From Trichoplax adhaerens (Eukaryota > Placozoa > Uniplacotomia > Trichoplacea > Trichoplacidae): a stretch of 64,000 nucleotides of DNA. The stretch spans positions 6,783,211 to 6,847,210 of the forward strand of contig NW_002060947.1 of assembly GCF_000150275.1 (NCBI RefSeq), read 5' to 3'. Positions 37,101-49,611 of this stretch are shown piece after piece (within the stretch, counting starts at the first letter, position 1; the number at the start of each line of letters is the position of its first letter). Both the position numbers and the translations under genes were made by a program. The notes below the pieces were generated by a model. That model was not told the origin of the DNA and made no database searches. It saw only the letters and a list, made by a program, of their open reading frames with translations.

Positions 37101-40100
37101 TAGTTAGACTAAATTTAAGCTAGTAATTAATTATTTCTCTATTATTCTTAAACTTTGCAGTAAAAGCCTTTCTAAAATTCTCTCTTGATAAAAATAATTA
37201 TTTTGAGAGACATTTTACTGTATACTATTCCTTAAGTGAGTTACAATTCATAAAGTTTTAGATATAGTTATTTATTCTTGATCATGTTGTAATTTTGAAC
37301 GTATTGAATTATCGTGATCATATCTAGGTGCGAAACTATAACCATTGTATGGTAGCCCCTTACCTTTACATTAGAGTTTTGAGTATAAGAGCAGCACTAA
37401 GGAACTGTTACTCAGTTTTAGGATAGTTCGCCTCGAATAAGATACACTGCTAGCTTTTCATTCTGCAAGTCTAAATTATTAATAAAGAACATTCCTAAAC
37501 TAACTACATTTGAGTATCAGTAATTATCAACAAGCAAGGAATCGTGACTAGAGCGCCTCTAGCTAAACGGCTACAAAGCGAATCCCTGCAGGTTGCAACA
37601 CATCACTTGGCAAGATCTACGCATCAAGATAGACTTTAGATATTCCGACTAGCTACGACTTGATGAGTAGAAATAGCTTACAGTTTTATCTATCATTCAT
37701 ATGATAAAAATTCTATAAAACTAAAGGGCTAAACATAAAGGCATTGGTCTTAAAGCAGTTATAAAAATCTGATTTATCTTTTTAATAAAAGCACAAATCT
37801 TTGGTATATGCTACACTCTAGAGTTCAATCCAATTGGGAACAATCAAGTATGTCTTAAAATCCTCGGTATTAACGAGTGCTTTGTCAGTCATAAAATAAC
37901 TTTACTTTAGGATAGAGTTTGTAAAATTCTCAATAAAGGATTAAAAAGGGTTCAAACCATATTAGACAAGCTACTGTGCAATCAACAGCATATATATGTC
38001 GTTTACCGTATAGATAACCGGTCATTTTGCAAAATGGTCATTGTGATATTAAATTATTGCTGTGATGAATTATAAAAGTTATGCATTTGCTATACTAATT
38101 TATATTATATCATCGAAATCAACAGGCTATCAAAAAAGGCTCACTGGAAGAAATACGGAATCTAGTTACTCTTAACTATTATCATGATAAAATCAACTCA
38201 CTCGATAAAGAGAATTTATTTACATTTATGCATTATGCTGCAAGATATAATCGATCCGATGTTATTGGTTGCTTGATCGATTTTGGTGCAGGTAATTTGC
38301 CATAATGGAAGGCATATATTATTGTAATAGGAAAAAATTTATTTTAAATAGCTAACTTATTAATATTTTTATATCTTTATTTAATCATGTGTGGTTAACT
38401 TTATATCATTTCGCAAAAATTATTGATTATTTAGATGTTAACAGTATGGGCGGCAAAGATAGTATTGCGCCTCTCCATGTTGCTGCCCAGCATAATTGTA
38501 CGGAGGCAGCTCAAAGTCTAATTCGGTTTGGTGCAACAGTTCATGTTAATTCTAAAACGAAAAATAGTCCTTTGCATTATTGCTGTAAATACGGAAGTGA
38601 TGGAGTTGCGGAGGTATTACCATATCATAATCTTAAATACGGTACTTTATTTAATTGCAGTTACTAGATCACAAATCTACACAAGGTATTATTTCGCATA
38701 TTTAGACTACAGTTAAATCGCTATTGAGGCAATATATAACTCTTCTTATCCTATTGTAAATACATTGAATATAGTTTATTTGAAATTTGTATCTTAACCA
38801 GATAATTTTAAAAGAAACTGAAAGACTGAATATTACTGGAAAGATTATTAATCATCCTGATAACGAATCTTACTATCCTATCCACTTTGCAGCTTTATAT
38901 AATAATAAGGCGATGATTGATATTTTAGTAAGCCAGATATTGATTTAGCAAAAGATTTGTATTTAAATACAGGCAGTGCTATCTTAAAATTGGTAACTAT
39001 TTCTAAATTTCTCGATACTTTTTACATCCTATTCATTATTTAGCTAAAGTTTGGGGCTAGTATAGTAAAAAAGAACGTTAACGGTCGATTACCCTCTCAT
39101 TTTGCTGCTGAACATAAAGATACAGCTGTTCTGGAGGATCTCCTGCAATGCGGTACATGGAATTTATTCATACGTGTTATGAGAAATATTCTACTAAATT
39201 TCCGCTATGAATGATATACGATTCAAATAACTTTTCAAACTATTTATTTGTAGCCAAAGTTAAAGGACTTAACGATTATATAATAATATCTAATAACGAG
39301 GGAGGTACGGCTCTTCATATAGCAGCCGATGTCGGTTCCATTATAGTAAGTATATAGTATACTCTTGTTTATTGATTTTTAATGCAATTTGAATATACTA
39401 CTGCAATATAAATTTAATCTAACTAAAAGTGCTGTGACTCAGTTTGATCTTTACGAAATTACGGAAGCGTGCGGAATTTCTGCTGAGCCAACAACAACAA
39501 ATAAATTTCCTTTCTTTTCTATCGGTGGTTGAAATCGACCTTTATTAACTACAACTAACCAACTTACTAACTCACACTCGAACCCACTCCCCAAGATAGT
39601 AAAAGCGCCTCATTTATATACTCTAACATTGGCATGAATATGCATAACTTCTCTAACATTGCGATAACATTCTTGAGATATCATTTTTCAGTATAACACA
39701 ACTGACTAATAAACATACTTGTACCGTACTGTCTGTCCGTACAACATTAATTTATCATTTACCGGTACAGCAATACAAGATAACGGTAACAACTATGCAT
39801 AGTTAAGGATATTAATCCTTAAGAACAATATTATCTAGCGATGCTAGTCTAGCAGTCGCGACAAAAAGTACTGCATTATTATTAATCGACATACTGTACA
39901 TTTAATCGATTAGGCAGCAGAAATATGCTTGAAGTACGGTGCGGAAATCGAAGCTCAAACCGTAAATTAAATTATAATTTTACGTAATTATTCCTTTACA
40001 CTAGTCAAAAATTTTAATATTATTTTATACTACATACATCTTCATAAGATAGTATCGTATGGCTAATTATCGCATACAATTGATTGATAAGGCCAAATTT

Positions 40101-43100
40101 TGATTGTAGTGATAAAATTTATTTCATATTTACTTATTTTGTACAAGTATGAACTATTAACACCTCTGCACATTGCGGCCAAAAATGGTAACTACGAATT
40201 TGCCGAGTTTCTTATCAGCAGAGGTGCTAAAGTTAATTCAAAAGACGATGCTGGAAGAACTTGCTTACACTATGCAGCTTTGAGTAATAGTATTTCTATA
40301 ACGGAACTTATAATTCGAAAGGTACTTTCGTAAATGGTATTTCTTCAGGTAGTGCTATATTATTGTACGATCGTTATTAATTCTCATCCATTTTATCTCA
40401 ATACCCAGGGAGCAGATATCGAAGATCGTGACACTGGAGGCCATACACCGTTACATTTAGCTGTTAAAAAAGGATGTACACAAGTTATTAAGAAACTATT
40501 TGAATTAGGCGCCGATATTACGGCTACAGACTCTGATGGTCGGCACTGCGTTCATTACATAGCTGAGCAAACTGATATTAGCACCATACAGGCCGTCTTA
40601 GAAGTAAGCTTACTATGCCGATCTTGAATTTATTAAACTATAAAATTAATTACGGATATCATTTCCGTTTGTAAAATTCGAAACTATCATGGCCCTAAAT
40701 AGAATGGAGGAAAAGAATTAGTAGAATGTCCTGATAACGAAGGCCTCGTACCATTACGTATGGTAGCTACAGAAGGGAACCTTCCAGTGAGCTTTATAAT
40801 AATCGATCTCGAAATTAATTTCTTTAATTAAATAACAAATCGGTTTCTTAATAGTGGTAATTCTATAAAATCTCGATTAGCATCTTTTAAATATGAAGCC
40901 TTTAGCTACGTATGAGATAACTGCTAAAGTACCCTTAGAAGTCATCGTCGTGGCTACAAGCCATGCATGCAAAGTGTCCTATGTGTCTATCTGTTTCTTC
41001 TAATGGCATAAATCCATCTTCTTCTCAACTCGCAGGCACTGTATTTTCTCGTTCAAAATGGTGCCTCGATGGGCACTTTAGATAAAGAAGGCAACACACT
41101 TTTGCATATTGCGGCCAAAGGCAATCATCGCGATACTATTAAACAAATCTTAAAGCACACCAATGCAAAAGATATCAACACTAGAAATACATCAGGTCAA
41201 AAGCCCATCCATATTGCAGCTATTTACGGCCATAATCGAGTTATACAGAATATGATTAAGAATGGCGCTGACATTAATAGCAAGTAAGAATATTGAAAAT
41301 TGAAATTAGAGCAATTAAACGATCATTTTAGCTTATAACATTTGACTAATAATAGTTGTGGCAGTAGATTCTAGATAACGAATATTTTTCATAAATTGTT
41401 AGAGATATCCATTCTTATTACCCACTACACTATGTTGCAAAGGATGGATATACGGCAGCAGCCCAGCTGTTAGTGGATGAAAATGCTAAAATCGATGTCT
41501 TAGATCGCTCCGATGTAGATAGTCTTGGCTCATCTTTCTACATGATAAAACAGTTTTATTCGATATTTATTTTAACAAACTTTTGATATTCTAGTTATGC
41601 ATAGAATTAGATCGTTCATTCATTTAGTCTTCTTCTAAGTTATAAGAGATATCTTACTTTTTTATTACGAAAATATGTTATACGCATATGAGTACGGTAA
41701 TGAAAGTAAAGATCCTTTACGTTACTCGAATTGATAAACTTTCGTACATAATAATCTAAATGTCGATTATGTACCTGTACCGTAACATATACAACTTCAT
41801 TTACGAGTATTAAATTAATCTAATATTGCAATAGTCTCTACTATGTCTATTCTAGTCCTTCTAAGCTTTTACATTCTTAATTAAAATAACTAAAGCTCCT
41901 AACACAATTAACTTTTAATCTGGAAGAATACGCCTATACATTTAGCATGTGCTAACGGACATCAAGAAGTAACCAAAATATTGTTAGCAAGTGGAGCTGA
42001 CCCAACAACGATCAATAATCAGGGCCTAAATTGCTTAGACTTAGCGATAGAAAACGATCAAACGGAAATTGGACTACAAATTATCCGTAGTAAATAGTAA
42101 GATTCTAATTTTGAAATATTATTCTTCAACGAGTAATCTTCCTGTTTTGACCTTGCTGTTTTTTTTAATTTACGGTATGCAGCATAGTCAGAATATAGTT
42201 ATCCCAATATTTATCTCAAGATATTCTTAATTCTACTTGTAGTTGGGAAAAGGCTCTAGAAAATAAAGAATTTGATGGACACACGCCAATGAGGAGACTT
42301 ATTGAAAAACTTCCTATTGTCGCTTATGTAAGTATATATTTTACATACATGTGAGGTACATAATAACAAGACAATTTATCGTGTAATATATCGATACCTT
42401 TATAAAATACAACACCGGTAACAGTGCATTGGATATTTATTAAAGTACACTAACAGCTTGTGATATATACCAATCACGAAATTCCAAATTTTAGAAAAAT
42501 AAGGGCTTTATTGAATCTTATACAAAGATTAACTACACACAGCTCTACTCTAGCCGAATACTACTACTAAAGACTTCTAGAACGAACTAACAGAATAATC
42601 TAAAGTTGCATGCTTTTATACTTTTCGTAGCATTCGCAGCTACAATCCGCATGGCAACCTTTTACCTTATTTTACACATAGTTAAATTATTCTTAGTAAC
42701 ACTATTCTACTGCGGACCACCATTAGTCCGATATGGATACGACTACAGTATTTACGTAGACATTATTGACACTAGCCAAAGTACAATGAATTAACCATAT
42801 CCTAATATATGATTTACAGTTCTATTTTTACCTATAGCCTTATTAGTAACCAAAAACCTTACTGTATATAGTCATCTACTCTCTAACATAGAGTCTATAC
42901 CACTACAGTCTAATAGTTATGGCTACCAAATATCTACCGTACATTATACTAAACATGGCTAACAGCCTACAATCACAACACTAGTTACATTACACAGCTC
43001 TATTGTATCATAGATTCTTCTATCAACTTGTACTTTAAAAAGAAAATCATAGTCTGCGTAACGTCTAGATATGTACTAATTATATATCATAATTTAAAAT

Positions 43101-46100
43101 CTGAAGATATTTTGCGATAATATATATTAGTTGCTAAATATGATAAGCTTTCCTAATCATTATACTGTCTAAACTAACGCAGGCCGTAATGGACCGATGT
43201 ATAACGTATACAAGTGATATTGGAGATTCCAAAGAAAAGCAGGTTAGTTAATTGCGTTGTTCAAAGCTGCTATCTTAAATATTACATAATTAAAATTCTA
43301 GATGAATAAATTTGGGAATCCAAATATTTTTAATTCGAAATGTTTCAGATTGTTTTTAACTTTAGCTATCTGGAAGCCCCACCAAGCAAAACTAAAACTA
43401 AAAATACTGAGGACAATTATTCGGCGGCATCGGTACGAGTATTTAATTAATAAGCAATTTTAGAAATGTAATTTGTACGGCAACAAGTAATTTGTAGATG
43501 TATTTATCTACAACAGAGATAACATTGATCCTTTATACTATTAACATTCTTCATTTACAGAGTATTCTCTCGCATAATAGGATCAAGTTAATGCAACATC
43601 CTCTCATTCGGGCTTATCGACATTATAAATGGTATTAGCGATAGGCTCAAACCTATTGATACTACCCTTTCTACAATTAAATTCGATATCTTATGTAATT
43701 AATTTCTCTTTTATTACTGTACATTTATAACAGTACATTGTACAATAATTTATTAATTTAGGAATTCGCTATTACGATATCACTACTACGGGCGATGTTT
43801 TATCAATCTAGTATTTCTGTTGGCTGTTTGTACACCTGTTAGCCTAAATATTGACGACTATTATAAAGCTGTCCGTAATCAAACTGGAAATAACGCTGTT
43901 GAACAGATAACAGTAACACAGGTATAATATTCGATAGTTTTAATAATCTTTGATAACATTTATTATTAGCATTTAATAGATAGGATTGATATGGTCACTA
44001 ATGTTATCTTTACGGTTTCGACTCTTACTCTTATATCCACAACTTGGCAATGTATGTATCGGTGCAATTTGGATGAATACGTTATTCGACGATTATCAGT
44101 ATTCGGAAGAAGTTTATACAAGAAATATTGTTGTATTTTCAGCCGTGGTGTTTAATGTTTTCATTCACGTAACCAGACTAGTCTTCGTGGTTAGTTTACA
44201 AATTTGTACCTGATAACATACCTATTGTGCATAACGGTATTTGATTATACTTGTCCATAAGTTAAAAAAAACTTTACTATTGACATTAACAGATATCTTA
44301 ATCATTTGATTTAATATTAAGATTAACATAACTTTCGTTTAAAAATAATGTAAATGACAATTCTATATCGTCTATTTAAGCCAAGCAAGTTTATGAATGA
44401 AATTGCAGCTTCTATAGTAGAAATTGGGATCGAATTAATGGCTCTATTATATTGCCTTCCATTTCAACAACCAACAACAATTCTAAAAGTACAAATAGGA
44501 GCCATGATTGTTTTTCTCTCCTTTATAAACTTTCTAAGGCAGCTAAAAAGGTAAGCCTCAAATAGGATTTTACTTAAAATTAGGCAATTTCGTTCGTCGC
44601 TATCGGTTAATTTATAAATATCGTCTATTAAGAAACGAGAAAATGAATAGCTTGTAATCGTAAAGTTTGATACTCAACTCAATCATTAAGCATGAAAAGT
44701 TATGATCTCCTATCCTTCATTACCTTACATTAAGAAAAGCTGAGATAGATAAATTAAGATCAATTATCTCACCAACTGTGTAATAGTTGAGTAATAGTCT
44801 CCTAGTATTATTGGTAATCCATGTGTCTAATTTTGGAGTACTCTATTTAATCAGCGTCTAAATAAATAAGATAGTGCAAGTTATAGTTAGCCCATGATGC
44901 CTATAAATTGATAGCTTTAATAATCAACTGCATCTATTCCGCTGAAATTTATAATTATTAAATTTCTTTAATTCAAGAATGTAATATATTTTAAGCTAAT
45001 CTGATAAACATTTTAATTATTACAGTATCTATAGTCAATCTTAGGACTTTATGATTGTTGCATCACTAATATAGAGCCTTCGGTGTCGGATTATATTTGA
45101 CCATGTTTCTCACCATCATGAAGACAATTATAAGAGCTTCACTAGTTATTATTCTATTTTTGATTGCCTTTGCTATCGCTTGCCATATGGTTTTAAGACA
45201 ATTGGTAAGTAGTAGAAAGTTTTCATGTATTACAAATTATATCTTCTATTAATATTAATTCACGCTTACAGCCAGAGTTCAGCGAATTAGGGTACGCCTT
45301 TATACGTGTTCTAACGATGATGGTTGGAGATATCAGTTACCGCGAAATATTTCAGCATTTATACGACACAAATCAACTACAGAACTCTGGTTTAGCTTTG
45401 ATCATTATTGTCCTCTTTGTTGTAATTATTAACATTGCTTTTGCTAATTTATTGGTAAGCTGATGTTTAACCATATTATATTACATTTCATCATCAGTCT
45501 TTTTAAAATCTGTTGCTGTATTAACTGTACATTACTGTATTAAGGTTGGCTTGGCTGTAGGAGATATAAATAAAGTCAGATCAAATGCCGATATTAGTTT
45601 AATTCAAATGGATCTTTCTTATATAAGCAGTCTCAGAACATATTTTATGCCAAAATTTTTGCAAAAGTATGCATATCAATCAGCATTAGTGCTACGAAAT
45701 CATCACAAAATGAAGCTAAGAGAAAAGGTTCACGATATTAACCCTAGCTATTTCACATATCTAGTTTTCTAAAGTGAAAATGGTCAAGATTTAAATGATA
45801 GTTACTGTACGATCTATTAAACTATTTTCTAGTTTATATGGAAAAAGTTAACTGAAGGTGTTAGACTACAAGCTCCTATAGAGAATACGCTGGAAAGATG
45901 CAAGGATATCAACATATTTCAAGAATTGAGACAACAAAACTTAAAGTAAGTAAAGAAATTGCTTCTGTTACGCCTATANNNNNNNNNNNNNNNNNNNNNN
46001 NNNNNNNNNNNNNNNNNNNNNNNNNNNNATATTTTTATAAAGTATCAATATATATTGAACTGTTACAATTACTAATTGGATACTTTTATATTGCGATTAC

Positions 46101-46217
46101 AGTAGCAAGGATTTCACAGATAATTTTGCTGATTTTCGATCAGATGTTCTCCATCATTTAATTACGATAGAAAGCTTACTGAAAAAAATAAGTAATGAAG
46201 ATCCGGCATTAATTTGA
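34140..46217 (+). CDS. TRPA1-like cation channel, gene 3 (intact, 25 exons)
   Basis: Exons: 34140-34418, 38126-38291, 38435-38613, 38802-38927, 39044-39152, 39254-39345, 39914-39961, 40148-40321, 40409-40603, 40703-40786, 41036-41283, 41403-41514, 41927-42096, 42243-42327, 43183-43242, 43349-43432, 43561-43631, 43762-43921, 43980-44189, 44381-44550, 45075-45204, 45272-45454, 45545-45727, 45833-45945, 46103-46217. Sum 3546 nt, 1181 residues, no internal stop. Sixteen ankyrin repeats (from FMHYAAR to NCLDLAI), linker with WEKAL and DRC, S1 to S6, pore core MVGDISYRE, GLAVGDI, and a C-tail ending PALI. The start is the ATG at 34140; the frame is open a little further upstream but without ATG. 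Exon 19 uses acceptor aatag and keeps TGG where gene 2 has TGA. The exon 12 donor (gtagat) is weaker than in the other copies. Introns 6 and 14 carry solo LTRs, and intron 24 holds a 50-N gap. Confidence 0.9.
34419..38125. other. Intron 1 of gene 3 (3.7 kb)
   Basis: Long first intron, partly alignable with intron 1 of genes 1 and 2 (for example 35280-35480 with 4790-4990). No coding exon is supported. It contains the 88-bp tandem duplication listed separately. Confidence 0.5.
35632..35807. repeat. 88-bp tandem duplication in gene 3 intron 1
   Basis: Two adjacent copies, starting ttgatcaatcttttaat at 35632 and at 35720, each include the motif ttaaaatgaaga-attcgatct. Genes 1 and 2 have this motif once in the same intron, so the duplication is private to gene 3. 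Confidence 0.6.
39430..39863 (-). mobile_element. Solo LTR in gene 3 intron 6, TSD aaaag
   Basis: A 434-bp insert runs TGCTGTGACTC to GTCGCGACA on the + strand, with perfect 5-bp duplications aaaag (39425-39429 and 39864-39868). On the minus strand a TATA box (complement of 39614-39621) is followed by AATAAA (complement of 39541-39546). Removing it restores alignment with gene 2 intron 6 (actaaaa, then tactgcattatt against cactgtattatt). Confidence 0.85.
42459..42994 (-). mobile_element. Solo LTR in gene 3 intron 14, TSD cagct
   Basis: A 536-bp insert from TGTGATATA to TTACATTACA, flanked by perfect 5-bp duplications cagct (42454-42458 and 42995-42999). Same family as the LTR at 21540. The minus-strand TATA (complement of 42614-42620) and AATAAA (complement of 42508-42513) are ordered correctly. 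The otherwise near-identical intron of gene 2 lacks it. Confidence 0.88.
45979..46028. other. Assembly gap of 50 N
   Basis: Exactly 50 undetermined bases within intron 24 of gene 3. The round number suggests a placeholder of unknown true size. It does not touch the predicted exons (45833-45945 and 46103-46217). Confidence 0.99.
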
Positions 46218-46944
46218 ACTGCGAGTACTTAAAAGCTTATTAATCAATTATCCGCTTAAGGATAGGTGGCCGCTTTGCTATTAGTTAATATATTTATGCA
46301 CTCCTTAAATATTTGTTGATTTTACGTATAAAATTATAATTTAAGTAGCAAATCCTCATTTATATAATATAGTTACGTCTCTTAAAGTCGATAATTATCA
46401 TTGTAAAAAGACTAGTCTTCTGTAATCTAGAAGTTATCCAAACGTTAATTTGTTTTTTCGTGAACGGTAATTTCTTGCGTTATGTTCATTATTACTGTAT
46501 GTGTTATACTTTGAGCTATAGGTTAATTTAATATATAGTTGTTAACAGTTACACCACTAAGCTCAGTAATAATTACGTTTTTATGGAGATTGTGTACTCA
46601 GATCTTAATTAAACGGCGTCAGTGCAGTTTGTTAACTCGTACACAGTATTAAAGCAGAGTTAAGATTTTATATTCTTAGTAATGTGATATGTTGCCATAT
46701 TTCATTACATACTTAACACAGATTAGCTTCCGTTACAGTATAGTATACTTCTACATAAAAATGATTTGCATTTAACAGCTTGTTCTTAAATATCCCATTA
46801 GTGCTTAGGCTCGATTTTTGCATATAAATAAACTAGCTTAATCGGTCTTTTTCGTTGACAAATAATTCTTTTATTGTGCTTTTCAAACATTACATTACTG
46901 GTATGTAAGTGACTTATTTATCCTCCATCCAGCTATGTCATAAC

Positions 46945-47215
46945 CGTCGCTTGTGGCAAAGCTTTGGTAAAGAACTCTAGAGTAAGTACAGTAACTCGGG
47001 CTGCTTCTCCAGTATTTTCCAGTCTCTATCCGAGCAATATATGAGAAATCAATTTCTCAGCTGTACTCCACAAACAACTGATTTATAATTAAATTTTTCT
47101 TCACACTACGACTCCTGAACGCTTCTTAAGCAATTAGTACTTTAATTTTAAAACCACACACACTTAAATATATTTGTAACGTGAATTCTAACGTTATATA
47201 CAATTACTAAATAGA
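46945..47215. repeat. Dispersed repeat before gene 4
   Basis: About 270 bp align with 14340-14640 in intron 20 of gene 1 (shared order of gcttctcc, gagaaatcaatttct, ttcttcac and acacacacttaaat). Likely a fragment of a mobile element with unresolved borders. Confidence 0.4.
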
Positions 47216-47368
47216 TACGAGTATGTAGATATTGTGGAACTTAGAGTGCTGAAACGCTCATTCGTCGTCCTTATATGACTTTTCTCAGATCTAACGACAA
47301 TCAAGACTAACACTTTGGTATACTAATCTGAGTAATTTTTCACTGTGACAACAAACCCTCAATCTCTA

Positions 47369-47520
47369 GAAAGATCACATTCACATTCCCATCACTTGCT
47401 ACTGGCAAATATCATAACATAAAGCCACTAAGTTCTCAAATTCGCTAGAAACTGATATTAATGTTAAATTAGAGATAAAAAAATTCTACAACTTTATTAT
47501 TACCGACCTTTCAGGCATAG
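47369..47520 (+). pseudogene. Ankyrin-repeat relic upstream of gene 4
   Basis: Homologue of the relic at 31789. It keeps GKYHNIKPLS-like and ETDINVKLEIKKF words, with stops and shifts between them. Low coding quality; listed because the same broken fragment precedes two genes of the array. Confidence 0.35.
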
Positions 47521-47835
47521 AATTGTTAATGAAAATGAAACGTTTTACAGCTCAAAATTAGCTACAGAAGCGTTGACCGATGTAAGCTGTCTTGAATAGG
47601 ATGTGGTTTATAATGACTGTAAAAAACTACTGAAATTAATAAAATCCGATAGTAAATACTGTTGATGCTTGAAATGAATTTGATTATTGTATTATCAAAA
47701 TTACTAATCTAATAAATTAACTCGAGCCAGATGATACTATTGAAGCAGGAAGACAAAATGCGCTGAATAGAATCGTTTAAAATCATGACGATAAATTTTA
47801 CCATGTAGCACATTTAGTTGACTAATACAATGAAT

Positions 47836-47958
47836 TGCGTACAATGGGGATCTGGTAAGAAGGAAATCTCTTCGTTACCCTACGCCTTTGCTTTTGAATC
47901 CAAATTCCCTGCTTCTATCGCTAATCTTTCTGAAATCAAGAAAAAATATAGAAAATAA
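47836..47958 (+). pseudogene. Conserved coding-like fragment upstream of gene 4
   Basis: Reads WGSGKKEISSLPYAFAFE, SKFPASIANLSEIKKKYRK, then a TAA. It shares frame and the KFPASIANLSEI core with 32741-32982. Several substitutions between the two keep the frame, which hints at past coding use. No family recognised. Confidence 0.35.
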
Positions 47959-48930
47959 TACAGTCTAGCTCTTCTTCTAAATCATTTAAGGATAAGACAC
48001 TTTACCTATTGCCTGTTCAATCAATTTTAAGAAACTCATGCTTATGTAAACCATTTAAAATGTGATATACCATGGTATTAACAATGATTTCATAACAGTA
48101 TATTTCACTGATGTCGCGAAGCTAAAAAAATGCTTCATTTGGAGGACTTTAGAATACGGATGCAGCTTGACATTGCTGTAAATGATTTGCTCCTATATAG
48201 CTATAATTTTAATTTTAATAATCTTAGCTAAGTAAAGCTATGGCCGTAGCGTGTTCTAAAGGCAGATGGTAACTCATTTAACATTACTAAAATTTCATAA
48301 TGGTTGCTAAAATTAATGATACGCATTTCATAAATTATTTTTTTAAATGATCTGATCCAAGCTTTGTTATAGTTGATTTTTTAAAATTTTAACCAAGTAT
48401 TATTTTAAATGATAAACTATTAAATTGCCATCAATTAAAAATTATGTATAGCGCATTTGTATTCTGAGAATCGTGATGACGCAAAATGAAAATTTCGCTA
48501 GATATTCTTAAATGTACCGTAGCCATAGCCATAACTATGTACTGTTATTGTATGCCTCAACTAATGAATCTGATCCAAATATAATGAATTTAGCTGATTC
48601 TTCAAAATAGAGTTAGATATATGAGAAACGACGCAATAACGTCTAGCAATTAATTATACGATAGTTATTAACTATAACTATCTCACTAATCACACCCAAA
48701 GTGATCTGATAATATAACCCGTTAAGACTAACGTTTATAATATATCAAACAATCATAGATATTATTTTACTGCCATCTTTTCGATAAGAAAGCAGCAATT
48801 TTATTCGTTATACATTATACTATGTTACTTGGGATGGGAAATAAATCAGAGCCTAATGATTTTTCTTTACGTCTGTTTTCATGAATAATAAATTATATTG
48901 TTAAGCTTTAATCTTTTCAAGGCACCTACT

Positions 48931-49040
48931 ATTTATTCTTCTATATAAAGCAAAGGCAGTAACAATTTAGACAGGCATCTACATAAGTAGCGACTAGGAG
49001 AGAAGATGAATAAGAATGATAGATTCAAATAAAATTAATA
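48931..49040 (+). promoter_or_regulatory. Conserved TATA and leader block upstream of gene 4
   Basis: ttcttctatataaagcaaag with TATA at 48942-48949, then a leader-like stretch shared with genes 1 and 2 (aaggcagtaacaattt, ctacataagtag, aagaatgata). About 0.67 kb before the ATG. Probable core promoter. Confidence 0.5.
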
Positions 49041-49311
49041 TGAAAAGTATCTCATCGTGGTTAATAATCTAACATTATTCTATGAAACAATAGCAAGATA
49101 ACTGAATAGCATTTCATACAATAGAAATTGCAAGTCATGATTGCTTACTAGATTAAACATGATATAGTAGTATAATGATAGAAAGACATCAAAATTATGA
49201 CGCAATGAAATCATGAATGCTGCCTATCTATTATATTTTAGTTCTAGCCAACTAAATCGTGGCTGTGTTACTTGTTTTTGTCAACGATTGCACACCGAAA
49301 CTGGACTTGCC

Positions 49312-49350
49312 TGTTTCTATAGAACATGCTATAAAGTAGCCTTTAAAGGT
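49312..49350. promoter_or_regulatory. Conserved pre-start block, gene 4
   Basis: tgtttctatagaacatgcta, then taaagtagcctttaaagg: the gene 4 version of the block seen before every copy, about 270-300 bp before the ATG at 49612. Confidence 0.4.
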
Positions 49351-49611
49351 TTGCTTGGCTGTAGCGCCATTACCATAACGCATTATTTATAGTTACTACC
49401 TTACCGATTGATTATAAAAATAATCTGTAAGCAGATCAAAATCAGGCTTAATCCCGCTTCCTATCTTATTTATTCTGACAAGTAAATTGGAAAAGTTGAA
49501 ATAACGCAACTTCAGCCAAAATTCGAGATTGATTTTAATTAAATCATTTTAACTGTATGAGTGCCGCATTGTTGTAAATTCTGCTACTTGTATACAGAAG
49601 AAGTATAAATC

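Noticed and set aside
42606-42794. 62-codon open frame
   Set aside because: Lies wholly inside the solo LTR at 42459-42994, on the strand opposite to its transcription signals.
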